Source: Imperialibacter sp040222815 (GTDB lineage Bacteria; Bacteroidota; Bacteroidia; Cytophagales; Cyclobacteriaceae). From it: a stretch of DNA of 64,000 nt. Below the pieces are notes generated by a model. It did not search any database and was not told the DNA's origin. It saw nothing but the letters and a program-made list of their open reading frames with translations. Of the stretch, positions 41,774 to 50,119 are shown in pieces. The translations under genes and the position numbers were made by a program. Numbering within the stretch: position 1 is the stretch's first letter; each line of letters begins with the position of its first letter. The DNA is taken from the NCBI RefSeq assembly GCF_040222815.1, contig NZ_JAVKCH010000048.1:186001-250000 (forward strand). The letters run 5' to 3'.

Positions 41774-41800
41774 AAAAAAGGGGCGGAGGCCCCTTTTTTT
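41774..41800. terminator. bidirectional terminator between the SusCD operon and DUF6265 gene
   Basis: An A-run (41774-41779) and GGGGC (41780-41784) pair with GCCCC (41789-41793) and a T-run (41794-41800). A/T tracts on both sides suit both converging transcripts. The stop codon of the minus-strand gene begins in the T-run. Confidence 0.88.
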
Positions 41801-42269
41801 ATTCTCTCTTTACAAATTCAAAGTCCACAGCTTGCCCATCCCCGGATATCTGAACCTCCAGCCTGTCTCCCTCTAGCTTGTAGGCGATCTTCTTTGGAAA
41901 ATCGTGGGTTGGATTCTCACAAACAAAGCCCTGATCGCTAAGTTGGATAAACTGAAATAGCACAGGCGCTTTATTCTCTGGCACGTCGGCAATGTAGTAG
42001 ATGCTTCCATTTTCAACCACAATGCTCAGTTTTTCCAAAAACGTAGTGTCTTCTCCCTGCAGAGAAACTCCGAACCCTATCCACTTTGTTTTGCTGTCCC
42101 TTTCCCACCTTTCATGAGCACTTTTTCCTTGTTTGACATTTGTGCGCTCCCAGGTGCCCTCCAGCCACGAGAGCTTTTTAAAATTTTTAGCTGAAACAGC
42201 GCTTACTGACTGCGCATTTAACAATGACGCTGTCAACAGGATGAGAGTGATAGCTAGGATTGACTTCAT
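41799..42269 (-). CDS. DUF6265 family exported protein
   Basis: A 156-residue exported protein with signal peptide (MKSILAITLILLTASLLNAQ) and a lipocalin-like DUF6265 domain: FKKLSWLEGTWERTNVKQGKSAHERWERDSKTKWIGFGVSLQGEDTTFLEKLSI and CENPTHDFPKKIAYKLEGDRLEVQISG. The FVCENPTHDFP motif is characteristic. The alternative TTG start five codons upstream (42284) is less likely. Function unknown; probably periplasmic. Downstream of, and on the same strand as, the AraC-type regulator. Confidence 0.82.
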   Translation of the reverse strand: MKSILAITLILLTASLLNAQSVSAVSAKNFKKLSWLEGTWERTNVKQGKSAHERWERDSKTKWIGFGVSLQGEDTTFLEKLSIVVENGSIYYIADVPENKAPVLFQFIQLSDQGFVCENPTHDFPKKIAYKLEGDRLEVQISGDGQAVDFEFVKRE

Positions 42270-42327
42270 AGTTTTTTTATTCAATCATAGCTAAGGAACA
42301 GCACTTTGTATTGTAAAAAGCCGACAT

Positions 42328-43134
42328 CTATTTGTGAAGGAAGAAATTGGCCATGTTTTCTTCGTTGAAAAGGTAGCTTGTCGGCTCTGCCCCGGTAAAT
42401 GCTTTGAAGTTCTTAATAAAATGAGACTGGTCGAAATGGCCGGAATCTAGTGCCATTTGTACCCATGCCGGATCTTGGTTTTGCATCAAGTCAAATATTT
42501 TGTTGAACCTGATAATTCGGGAGTAGTATTTGGGTGATATCCCTACATGCTGATGGAAAAGTCTTTCTAACTGTCTTTCGCTGATACCAACTTCCACCGC
42601 AAGCTCGCCGATGTGCCTGGTTCCGCCGCTTTCGAAGATGATTTGCAGCGCCTGTTCAACTCTGGAAGTATCGTTTTGGTACTTCGAGCTTACTGAACTG
42701 AACCAACTATCTATTCTTTCGAAAACCTGTGAGCTTTCAGGACTTTGACAAACGATTGATTCAAGCTCCGAAAATTTGCCATTGACTACTTCATGGAAAT
42801 CAGCCACTTTGTCTGTAAGAGCATGCATCGGAAAGCCAAACAATTTGGCCAGAGCGGTGGGCATCAGCTTGATTCCAATCATGCCATAAGCACCGGTGTT
42901 TCTAAGAAAGAAGTGTTTTTTTATTTGTCCGGCGAGAAGGTGCAATGCCTGGGGTTGCCATGCTTTGTAGAGGCAGATTTCGAAGTGCGAGCCATAGTGT
43001 AAGATAATCTCCGGGTACCCATCGGGGATGATTTTTTGGGTAGTAATGGTTTTGTCGCCTTCGCTGTCTACCCGCCAATAGCTCTTCACTACTTGTCGCA
43101 AATGTGGTGCCGGATCTTGCTTCTTGTATATCAT
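42328..43134 (-). CDS. AraC family transcriptional regulator
   Basis: A 268-residue regulator with an N-terminal sensor domain of the DUF6597 type (LRQVVKSYWRVDSEG...IIPDGYPEIILHYGS) and a C-terminal AraC double HTH (IGELAVEVGISERQLERLFHQHVGISPKYYSRIIRFNKIFDLMQ...WVQMALDSGHFDQSHFIKNFKAFTGAEPTSYL). Ligand unknown. The 11-bp inverted repeat at 43141-43183 begins seven bases before its start codon and may regulate it. Confidence 0.9.
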   Translation of the reverse strand: MIYKKQDPAPHLRQVVKSYWRVDSEGDKTITTQKIIPDGYPEIILHYGSHFEICLYKAWQPQALHLLAGQIKKHFFLRNTGAYGMIGIKLMPTALAKLFGFPMHALTDKVADFHEVVNGKFSELESIVCQSPESSQVFERIDSWFSSVSSKYQNDTSRVEQALQIIFESGGTRHIGELAVEVGISERQLERLFHQHVGISPKYYSRIIRFNKIFDLMQNQDPAWVQMALDSGHFDQSHFIKNFKAFTGAEPTSYLFNEENMANFFLHK

Positions 43135-43140
43135 GAATAA

Positions 43141-43183
43141 ATAAAGCTGCCTGGTTTTAAATATAACGGAGGGGCAGCTTTAT
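43141..43183 (-). terminator. 11-bp hairpin between nitroreductase and AraC gene
   Basis: ATAAAGCTGCC (43141-43151) and GGCAGCTTTAT (43173-43183) pair perfectly around a 21-base loop. On the minus strand it follows the nitroreductase by about 40 bases and ends in TTTATTTATT, as a terminator would. It also lies directly before the AraC start codon, so an attenuator or operator role is possible. Confidence 0.55.
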
Positions 43184-43220
43184 TAGACCATCATTGTTGA
43201 TTTATGATTGTCGCAGGCAA

Positions 43221-43805
43221 TTAGAAATCAACGACTGCAAATTCTTCAATTTTCTTCCTTTTTCTCGGAGCCAGTTCTCTCTGTTGGAGGGCTTCGGGCA
43301 GGGTCTCATGGCTATCCCGATAGCCAATAGCAATGAGTACTACTGGTTGCAGATTTTCACGGAATTTGAATAATTCTCTGGCCATGATTCTGTCAAATCC
43401 ACCTATTTGATGCAGCGAAAGCCCGAGGTGAGTAGCTTCAACACTTAAATTACCAACTGCCAAACCCAGGTCATATAATGCTGAATGATTCGTAGTGCCA
43501 TTGCCGTAAGTAGTACGTGCCATCACCAATAGCAAAACGGGGGCATCTGGCGCCCAGGGCTGGTTGCCTGGGGCAAGTGTCTTCGCCAGGGTATCGTGAC
43601 TTTTGGTGCCTTTTTGAGCCACCAGTACTTCCCAGGGTTGTTCGTTCATGGCGGAGGGAGCCCAGCGCATGGCTTCAAGAAGTTGGTTGACGGCGCCACG
43701 GCTCACCTTTTTTGATGAGAAGGATCTTGGGCTCCACCTATCTTTAATGAGTGGATGGATATCGAAGTCTGTGGGGGTTTCCTTTTGTATTAATGTGGAT
43801 GTCAT
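43221..43805 (-). CDS. nitroreductase family protein
   Basis: A 194-residue FMN-dependent nitroreductase-fold protein: RWSPRSFSSKKVSRGAVNQLLEAMRWAPSAMNEQPWEVLVAQ (FMN-binding RSF and SA.NEQPW motifs), ALYDLGLAVGNLSVEATHLGLSLHQIGGFD and PVVLIAIGYRD. It would reduce nitro or quinone compounds with NAD(P)H as dimer. The frame is open to 43976, but the ATG at 43805 matches the family start. A 12-bp palindrome (43823-43834) lies 18 bases upstream. Confidence 0.88.
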   Translation of the reverse strand: MTSTLIQKETPTDFDIHPLIKDRWSPRSFSSKKVSRGAVNQLLEAMRWAPSAMNEQPWEVLVAQKGTKSHDTLAKTLAPGNQPWAPDAPVLLLVMARTTYGNGTTNHSALYDLGLAVGNLSVEATHLGLSLHQIGGFDRIMARELFKFRENLQPVVLIAIGYRDSHETLPEALQQRELAPRKRKKIEEFAVVDF

Positions 43806-43822
43806 GGAGGTATCAATATTTA

Positions 43823-43834
43823 ATGTATATACAT
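43823..43834. promoter_or_regulatory. ATGTATATACAT palindrome before the nitroreductase
   Basis: A perfect 12-bp palindrome in an AT-rich stretch 18 bases before the nitroreductase start. Such sites are typical operators of small winged-helix repressors (PadR, MarR or HxlR type). No such regulator is encoded next to it. Confidence 0.4.
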
Positions 43835-43950
43835 ATAAATACGATAGTCTCCATGAAAGTTCCACAATGCTCAAAAATAGCCGGTAGGGTGAGAACTCTC
43901 TGCAATCACAACCTTCAAAGAGATTGCTATTGCACTTACAGTCACCTGGT

Positions 43951-44349
43951 TCACGGCAAGTCTTCAGTTTCCACAAGCTTTTTTAACTTGTAGACAGTCA
44001 ATGGCTTAGATATAAAGTCAGTTACGAATGACAGTTCTTTAATCTTCTCAATTTCATCTCTCAGAATCGTAGAGCTTACCACATATAAGCAGGTATGATG
44101 AGTTTGATGGAGGTTTAGTCGTTGATAGTCAGAAAGGAATTGCCAGCCGTTATACAGTGGCATATTCAAGTCCAGCATAATATGGGTTGGATAGCTCTGT
44201 GCTTGCTGATCCAAAGAAGACAGATAGGCTAAACCTTCAACAGCACTTTCAAAACTTCTGATTTTGAAATCGCCAGAAATCTCCTCAATCATTTTTTTAC
44301 AAATGAAATTATTGATCGGGTCGTCATCAATAACAATTAGCTCCTTCAT
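43951..44349 (-). CDS. single-domain response regulator (CheY-like)
   Basis: A 132-residue receiver domain without output domain: IVIDDDPINNFICKKMI (acidic pocket), phospho-acceptor Asp in HIMLDLNMPLYNGWQFL, VVSST and FISKPLTVYKL with conserved Lys. It resembles stand-alone Bacteroidota response regulators that act in phosphorelays or by protein contact. In-frame ATGs at 44364 and 44370 are alternative starts; 44349 (MKELIVIDDDP) is preferred from family layout. No kinase adjacent. Confidence 0.88.
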   Translation of the reverse strand: MKELIVIDDDPINNFICKKMIEEISGDFKIRSFESAVEGLAYLSSLDQQAQSYPTHIMLDLNMPLYNGWQFLSDYQRLNLHQTHHTCLYVVSSTILRDEIEKIKELSFVTDFISKPLTVYKLKKLVETEDLP

Positions 44350-44382
44350 ATCCGTAAACTCCATTATCATAGACGTAATGCT

Positions 44383-44425
44383 GTTTTACTTTAGTAAATA
44401 TAAAAAAAATAACATTAAGTAAAAC
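44383..44425 (-). promoter_or_regulatory. 9-bp inverted repeat before the CheY-like gene
   Basis: GTTTTACTT (44383-44391) and AAGTAAAAC (44417-44425) are exact reverse complements with centres 34 bp apart, in a very AT-rich region 34-76 bases before the start. Partial similarity extends outward (TAATG / CATTA). A candidate operator; the rest of 44371-44534 holds no other feature. Confidence 0.4.
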
Positions 44426-44534
44426 ATTATCTGAATTCGTATCACAGCTTTATTGATAGCTTAAGAAAAAATTGGCTCGTAAATTTAACCTAAAACGATA
44501 TAAATAACTTCAAAAAATAACTTCTTATAAAAAT

Positions 44535-46643
44535 TCACCAGAGAGCCACCTTTATTTGTACTTTAAAATCATTTTTTAAAGAGCCATTTATCTCTTGCAA
44601 ACCGGATCCGGTACTTTTGGTATTCATATAGGAAAACTTTGCCCAGCGGCCCCATATGGTAACCTTATCGGCAATTTTGTATTGAGCAAGCAGGTAAGTT
44701 CTGATGCCTTTGCCCGTGTATGCAGGAATAGAAAAGGCATAAAGCACATCTTTTTCATACACATATTGCCGATTGCTATAGTCGTCGGTGTCGAACAAGG
44801 CAATGCGTGAGCTGAGCCTCCATTTTGGTAGCGTAAGGTTCAAATCCTGAATGATGGCAAATCCTGTGCTCACCACTTCTTCCTTTTGGTACCTGCTTAG
44901 CTGTAGCCGGGATTTGAAACTTAACAGGTGTCCAGTGTCGTGATCAAGATTGAGAATTATGTTTTCTTTTTTGGTTTCAACCGGCACCTGTAAATTATTT
45001 GTAAGTACTTCGCCATTTTCGGCCTTGGTTTGATGCCTTAGTTGCACATAAACTTTGGTCAACTTGCTGAAACTGTAAGTGGCCATGGCAAGGTATTCGT
45101 TCCCATCTGAAGGAGCGTCGGTATTGTAGCGCAGCCAGGGAAAGCTAAACTTGTCATAATATGCAGTGAACAATAGTTTTGATGCGGCTCGCCATTTGAT
45201 GCCCCAATAGATGCCTTTCTCATTCACATTTCTCGAGGCCTCTCCAAAAGATCTTGCGTAGAAACTATGAAAATCCCGCTGGTAGTTTCTCGCCACCATG
45301 CTGGCACCAAGACTATTGGTAATGCTCACCATAAGGCCGCCAATGGCACCCCATCCTCCGGAGCTAGACCTGGCTGCTTCGCCAAAAAATTGGGTGTTTT
45401 GCCAGAGCTTGGAGAAATATAAGCTGCTGATATGGTTAGCTCGGCCGGAAAACTCAAACTGGTTGTACAGTGCAGGCGTTTTTTGAATAGGTGTACTGAA
45501 TTGGGTGTACAAAGTGTTGAGACCAAATTGAAAAGTGCCGCTTTTGTATTGCAGGTTGCCTCCCACGTCATGCTCCACCACCTGACCTTTGCCATTTATT
45601 TCCGATTCGGTTCGGTGGAAGCCTGTGTTGAGAATGGAAGAGATGTAGGCTTCTGGGCCGTCGGTGATGGTGTCTGTTCGCACGGTGCCGTCTTGCCGGA
45701 GTCGGGAGGCAATGGCGGTGAGCTCCCATTTTCCGAACGAATAGGTAGCGGCGGCCCCTCGGAAAAAGCCGGTTTCCAGCACGGAGGTGTAAGGGAGCAG
45801 ACCAGTAGAGTTTCTTTTGACTGTCAGTAGCGTTTCACCACCTTTGCCAGCGGCAAATCCTGCTCCAAACACCAGCCCTTGTCCCATTTGAAGCTGGTAG
45901 TCACCAATATTGATGGCCTTGAAATTGCCCTGGTTTTTCACTTGCCCATGAAATGAATAGAAATCAGCACCGTAGGTATGTCTTGATTGGTTCCAGGCCA
46001 ACTCCTCGCCTGCATCTTTCTCCACTGTGAAACCAAAACTAAAGTCGTTGGGATGACTTACCCGAAAGCGGGCGTAATGCTTGTAGGGGCTTCCGGCATA
46101 CCTGCTACTCAGATCACCATTGTTGGCGGTATCCGCCTGGGTGTAGCCCCTGGCTGTTTCAAGAGTTCGCTCCGTTCGCAGCAGCAGGTAGTTGTTCTTT
46201 TCATTTACCACACGTTGAAAAAGTGACTTCCCTTGTTTGCTGCCTGCTCCCGAAACGGTAACGAAGGGCCTGATATTTCTGATTGTAGCCAGATCAAAAT
46301 TGGGTACGGCTTGTAGCTCATAAAGGGAAAGAAGAGGCCCGTTAAGCTTCCGGTAGTTGAGCAGGCTTTCTATTTGAATCGGACTTAAAATATAAAAAGA
46401 CGACAAATCTTCGAAAGTGGCAAGATTGATGTCTATCGGGCTGGTATAGAGCTGGAACAAGGACTCATACAAGTCGTCGTAGTTTACGTCTTCGTCCTGT
46501 ATGGCAAAGAGCTCTTGTACGAAGGCATATAGATCGATGTCCTCTGCAGGTGGTTCAGGCGGCAACTGCTGTGCATGTAGCTGTAAGCAACACAAGAGGC
46601 AAAAGGCAATGCCTGTCAGGCTATTTTTTAGGGGCGAAAGCAT
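44535..46643 (-). CDS. helix-hairpin-helix domain outer-membrane-type protein
   Basis: A 702-residue exported protein: signal peptide (ending LQLHAQ), an acidic linker, then a ComEA-like helix-hairpin-helix region (DINLATFEDLSSFYILSPIQIESLLNYRKLNGPLLSLYELQAVPNFDLATIRNIRPFV), followed by about 550 residues of beta-strand-rich sequence with alternating aromatic residues to the C-terminus (FKVQIKVALW), consistent with an outer-membrane barrel. Such HhH-barrel proteins are widespread and uncharacterised in Bacteroidota; DNA handling at the outer membrane is a guess. Its start overlaps the PorV-like gene by 23 bases. Confidence 0.75.
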   Translation of the reverse strand: MLSPLKNSLTGIAFCLLCCLQLHAQQLPPEPPAEDIDLYAFVQELFAIQDEDVNYDDLYESLFQLYTSPIDINLATFEDLSSFYILSPIQIESLLNYRKLNGPLLSLYELQAVPNFDLATIRNIRPFVTVSGAGSKQGKSLFQRVVNEKNNYLLLRTERTLETARGYTQADTANNGDLSSRYAGSPYKHYARFRVSHPNDFSFGFTVEKDAGEELAWNQSRHTYGADFYSFHGQVKNQGNFKAINIGDYQLQMGQGLVFGAGFAAGKGGETLLTVKRNSTGLLPYTSVLETGFFRGAAATYSFGKWELTAIASRLRQDGTVRTDTITDGPEAYISSILNTGFHRTESEINGKGQVVEHDVGGNLQYKSGTFQFGLNTLYTQFSTPIQKTPALYNQFEFSGRANHISSLYFSKLWQNTQFFGEAARSSSGGWGAIGGLMVSITNSLGASMVARNYQRDFHSFYARSFGEASRNVNEKGIYWGIKWRAASKLLFTAYYDKFSFPWLRYNTDAPSDGNEYLAMATYSFSKLTKVYVQLRHQTKAENGEVLTNNLQVPVETKKENIILNLDHDTGHLLSFKSRLQLSRYQKEEVVSTGFAIIQDLNLTLPKWRLSSRIALFDTDDYSNRQYVYEKDVLYAFSIPAYTGKGIRTYLLAQYKIADKVTIWGRWAKFSYMNTKSTGSGLQEINGSLKNDFKVQIKVALW

Positions 46644-47442
46644 AAATCACTGACATTTGGTGCAGTTCTCCCAATCTTGCATCATTCCTGAAGGCGTAGT
46701 CTATTTGAAATTTGCCCGGCTTAAACCCAAGGCCGAAGCAGGAAATAAAGGGGCCGGTGCTGAAACCGGTTCTCAGCGCAAGCTGGGGAATGATGAAATA
46801 CTCCATCCCTGCTCTTGCTATCGGCTTGTAGTTGATGTCTTTGGATACTTCCATATTGACCATGAACGCCGTAATGGGCCGGTACGACACCCCAAGCTTC
46901 ATCACAGTCGGCACCCTTTCACCAGTGCCGGGCACCAGCTTTGATTGGGTGAGGTTGTAAATATGTGCGCCCAGGTGCCACTGCTTGTTGATTGCCGCTA
47001 TGCCACCCAGGTCAACTACCAATACGCCCCTGGTGCCAATGGTGGGGATGTTGTACTGCACATAGCTAAGACCTCCACCAAGGCTCACAAACCCAATTTT
47101 ATTGGCCACTTTTAAACTTGCCAACTGCTCTGTGTAGAGTTTGCCACCGAACCGATAAAAGCCTACACCGGTGGTGAACTTTCCAAAAGGAATGGAAGCA
47201 CCTGCGCCCATCACTTGAAAATCTTCTATTCGATAACGATTTTCATAACTTGCAAAGACGCCTGGTGAGTTTGCCTGAGCCAGCCCGGCTGGGTTGTTGA
47301 AAAGACTGAACTGATCGGTGAGCGTAGAAGAGGTGGTTCCCAGGGCGGCGCTTCTGGCACCCAGGGAGTAATCGCCGGCCTGACCAGCTGCCCTAAGTGC
47401 GAGAAAAACAATACATACAGAGAGTAAAAGCTTTTGAACCAT
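46621..47442 (-). CDS. PorV/PorQ-like outer membrane protein
   Basis: A 273-residue outer-membrane protein with signal peptide (MVQKLLLSVCIVFLALRAAGQ) and the PorV/PorQ-family opening GDYSLGARSAALGTTSSTLTDQFSLFNNPAGLAQANSPGVFASYENRY, then regular beta strands to ...QMSVIYAFAPKK. Related proteins work as shuttles or lids in type IX secretion, but this one is only distantly alike. Translated just before, and overlapping, the HhH-barrel gene, so the two products probably act together. Confidence 0.75.
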   Translation of the reverse strand: MVQKLLLSVCIVFLALRAAGQAGDYSLGARSAALGTTSSTLTDQFSLFNNPAGLAQANSPGVFASYENRYRIEDFQVMGAGASIPFGKFTTGVGFYRFGGKLYTEQLASLKVANKIGFVSLGGGLSYVQYNIPTIGTRGVLVVDLGGIAAINKQWHLGAHIYNLTQSKLVPGTGERVPTVMKLGVSYRPITAFMVNMEVSKDINYKPIARAGMEYFIIPQLALRTGFSTGPFISCFGLGFKPGKFQIDYAFRNDARLGELHQMSVIYAFAPKK

Positions 47443-47473
47443 CGTATTAATCTAGCTAAAGCTCTCTCTTTTG

Positions 47474-47481
47474 CAAAATTA
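47474..47481 (-). promoter_or_regulatory. -7 promoter element of the PorV-like/HhH operon
   Basis: Read on the minus strand this is TAATTTTG, an exact TAnnTTTG match about 32 bases before the PorV-like start codon. No good -33 TTTG lies at the expected distance. The 63-base gap is shared with the divergent MORN-repeat gene. Confidence 0.4.
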
Positions 47482-47505
47482 TGTGGAGGTTAAAACAAGA
47501 TTGGC

Positions 47506-48150
47506 GTGCCTAAATCATTGAAGTTAAATGTTCTAATAGGGCTCATTACTTTTAATTTATCGCTTTTTGCGCAGCCTGTAGTAGAGAAATACCCTACTGG
47601 GAGTATTAAAAGTGAGGGGATATTAGACGAGCATCGTAAGCAAGGAGAGTGGGTGTTTTACTACCCGTCGGGAACGAAGAGCGCCACTATCAATTACAGC
47701 CTTGGCCAGCTCGATGGCCTGGCGATGTACTATTATCCCGATGAAACTATCATGGCTAAAGAGACCTGGGAAGATGGACTGCTCACTGATTCAGCCTTCT
47801 ATTATCATGAAAACGGGCAGCTTGAGAAAAAGGGAGTCTATGAGGACGGTTTGTACAAGGGGCAATGGGTTTTTATGAACGACCAGGGTGTTCTGATTCG
47901 TAAAGGTACCTATGAAAATGGGCTGCCGAACAGGAGTTGGACGTCTTATTATGATGATGGTACTATTTGGCAGGAAGGAGCTTATACCGAGGGCTTGGAA
48001 AGCGGTTTGTGGAAGTTTTATAGAAAAGATGGCTCTTTGGAGTATGAGGGCCACTATGAAAATGGAGCACGGGTGGGGGAGTGGTTTTTGGTCAATAGAA
48101 GGGGGAAGAGAAAGCTCGTGGTTTTTGAAGAAATTGAGGAGAGTAATTGA
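47506..48150 (+). CDS. MORN-repeat protein (YwqK-like)
   Basis: A 214-residue exported protein with signal peptide (to LSLFAQ) and about seven MORN-type repeats of the form G.W.FYYPDG (GEWVFYYPSGTKSATINY, GLAMYYYPDETIMAKETW, GQLEKKGVYEDGLYKGQWVFMNDQG, NRSWTSYYDDGTIWQEGAY, GLWKFYRKDGSLEYEGHYENGARVGEWF). Annotation pipelines often label these YwqK antitoxin-like, but a toxin role is not supported here. It uses GTG as start; an ATG at 47481 opens a ten-codon leader peptide that overlaps the GTG region in another frame. Confidence 0.8.
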   Translation: MPKSLKLNVLIGLITFNLSLFAQPVVEKYPTGSIKSEGILDEHRKQGEWVFYYPSGTKSATINYSLGQLDGLAMYYYPDETIMAKETWEDGLLTDSAFYYHENGQLEKKGVYEDGLYKGQWVFMNDQGVLIRKGTYENGLPNRSWTSYYDDGTIWQEGAYTEGLESGLWKFYRKDGSLEYEGHYENGARVGEWFLVNRRGKRKLVVFEEIEESN

Positions 48151-48171
48151 AGGCTTGGCTATGAAAGCTTA

Positions 48172-49626
48172 TTACAGTTCTGCCTTGAAGTTGAGGAAGA
48201 AATGAAAGTCTCCCTGGCTGTTATAGGAGTATTCCGTTCGTACGACAAAATCGTAGAAAGAAACCAGGTCGAGGCCAGTGCCGACGCCATAAAGCAGCTT
48301 GTTGCTCAAGCGGGTGTTGAGTTCATAGTTCGGGTAGTTTTGCACGTAGCCCAGGTCAAAAAACACTTTTGCGTATAGAGCGAGCGGTAGTTTCTGAAAC
48401 TGAGGGATCAGCATGATTTTGCTAATGTCTTTCGTAGTCTTGAAAATCTCTTTTTTGAAAGTGTTTTTACTCAGTACATACCTTGGCCCTTCCACCACGT
48501 TGAGTTCGAAGCCTCGCACATAATTTCGGCCGAATCCCAGACTTTGGTTCAATGAGTAGGGCTGGCTTGAGGGGCCCGAGACTAGGCCGGTAAGGCCTGT
48601 GGCAAAGTAGAACCCTTTACCCATATCCCAGAATTTAGCATAGAGCAATTTTCCGCTCCAAAGGTTAACATCTGACTTATTGCTGAGACCGTCCTTTTCA
48701 CCTATGAAGGATATATAGTAGCCCTTTAAAGGATAATTTCGGAAATCTCTCCTGTCTCTTAAAAATTGATATTTTAGATGAACGAACTGTTGTTGCTCCT
48801 TATTGATGCCAAAGTAGTTTGGGTTTAGCTGCCGTATTGTGTCGGCTGCCTGTAGCTTTTGATATCCAACAGTGAAGTAGTGAAAGTTGTAGAAGGCATT
48901 TCTGTAACTATACTGGAGGTAGGTATTGAATCGGTTCTGTATCAAGTCTTCCGACCGGATAAAGGTGGGTATGTGGTTATCTGTTTGGTAGGCCACATTC
49001 TTCGACTCGTTGTAGGAGGCGCCGGTTGTAAAACCATGACGCTGCCGTTTGTCGAAATAGGGAATGCTGTAAGTAATATCAAATTGCCTTGTAAAACCGA
49101 ACTGGGCTATTAGCCGCAGTCGGTCATTCATGCCCCGCAGGTTGTACTGGTCAACCCTTACACCATAGTTGACTCTACTAAAATCCCGCCCCCGGTTTGT
49201 CCACCAGTCGTTAAAATTACGGTCGGCTAGCTGAAAGATAGGGGCAGGGAAGAAGTACCAGCGCTCTTCCACTTTCACCAGCACACTCCCTATTCCGGGG
49301 GCTGTTTCAAGCAGGGTCACATCCACGGTGTTAAACAGCCGGGTGTTAAAAATCTTTTGTTTGTCCAGCTCCAGGGTAGTAGCCAAAGTAGTTGAATCGT
49401 AGATGCCATTCTCTTCGATGCTCAGCTCCCGGGTAATGATCGACTTGCGGGTTCTTTTATGGCCGATAATGTAGATTTTCTCGACCTTGATAAAACGCTG
49501 CGGAATGGTGTCCGCAGCAACCGTCTTATTTTTTTTACCTGAATCCTGAGCAGCCGAAGGCAGGCAGCTGAAAAATGTCAGCGCAAAAAAGCAGGCAATC
49601 GCAAATGCATTGATTTTCAGCTGCAT
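48172..49626 (-). CDS. BamA/TamA-like outer membrane protein
   Basis: A 484-residue exported Omp85-type protein: signal peptide (MQLKINAFAIACFFALTFFSCLPSAAQ), one POTRA-like domain (about 45-125, RFIKVEKIYIIGHKRTRKSIITRELSIEENGIYD...VLVKVEERWYFF) and a beta-barrel with the surface-antigen pattern (YLQYSYRNAFYNFHYFTVGYQ, LKGYYISFIGEKDGL, SLGFGRNYVRGFELNVVEGPRYVLSKN) ending FFLNFKAEL. It is too short for BamA (one POTRA) and belongs to the small Omp85 branch. Start 49626 is chosen by signal peptide; the frame is open to 49689. Converges with the MORN gene. Confidence 0.82.
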   Translation of the reverse strand: MQLKINAFAIACFFALTFFSCLPSAAQDSGKKNKTVAADTIPQRFIKVEKIYIIGHKRTRKSIITRELSIEENGIYDSTTLATTLELDKQKIFNTRLFNTVDVTLLETAPGIGSVLVKVEERWYFFPAPIFQLADRNFNDWWTNRGRDFSRVNYGVRVDQYNLRGMNDRLRLIAQFGFTRQFDITYSIPYFDKRQRHGFTTGASYNESKNVAYQTDNHIPTFIRSEDLIQNRFNTYLQYSYRNAFYNFHYFTVGYQKLQAADTIRQLNPNYFGINKEQQQFVHLKYQFLRDRRDFRNYPLKGYYISFIGEKDGLSNKSDVNLWSGKLLYAKFWDMGKGFYFATGLTGLVSGPSSQPYSLNQSLGFGRNYVRGFELNVVEGPRYVLSKNTFKKEIFKTTKDISKIMLIPQFQKLPLALYAKVFFDLGYVQNYPNYELNTRLSNKLLYGVGTGLDLVSFYDFVVRTEYSYNSQGDFHFFLNFKAEL

Positions 49627-49867
49627 TACCGGTTCATCCTTTCCTATATTCCTTTTCTGTGGCAGCTTCATTTCACGGACAGACCCCAATTTCCCTTTAT
49701 TTGTTGTAGTTCAGATTCTATAATGGAGAAAATTAAATAAAGAAACCTCAAACTTAGTTACTCTGCCAAACAAGTCCTCATTAATGCCGATATTTAAGGT
49801 GAAAAGGAAGTGTTTCAGGCTGGGGAATATTTTGGCCGGACTGATTGTTGTATAGGAAATCTAAGAC

Positions 49868-50107
49868 ATGGGAGGCAGGACATCTTTTCGAAAGCTGGGT
49901 ATTTGGTTGGCTGTTTTGCCTATCAAGTTTTATCAGTATAGTATTTCGCCACTGTTTCCATCGGCCTGCCGCTACGCACCCACCTGTAGTGAGTATGCCA
50001 AAGAGGCCATTACCAAACATGGTCCTTTCAAAGGTGGTTGGCTGGCCGCAAAGCGGATTGGCAAGTGTCACCCCTGGGGAGGAAGCGGGTACGACCCGGT
50101 GCCCTAG
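49868..50107 (+). CDS. yidD: membrane protein insertion efficiency factor YidD
   Basis: A 79-residue YidD protein: GIWLAVLPIKFYQYSISPLFPSACRYAPTCSEYAKEAITKHGPFKGGWLAAKRIGKCHPWGGSGYDPVP. The three conserved cysteines and the CHPWG..G.DPVP end are complete. It helps YidC insert inner-membrane proteins; here it is not beside rnpA/rpmH, as is common in Bacteroidota. It converges with the amylase gene, 12 bases apart. Confidence 0.93.
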   Translation: MGGRTSFRKLGIWLAVLPIKFYQYSISPLFPSACRYAPTCSEYAKEAITKHGPFKGGWLAAKRIGKCHPWGGSGYDPVP

Positions 50108-50119
50108 GACGCTGCGTTG

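Noticed and set aside
45432..45830. Plus-strand 132-codon frame opposite the HhH-barrel gene
   Set aside because: Shadow frame of a 702-codon gene with clear signal peptide and HhH motif.
47506..48150. MORN-repeat protein as a true antitoxin
   Set aside because: No toxin gene is adjacent and the protein has a signal peptide; the YwqK antitoxin label seems to be by name only.
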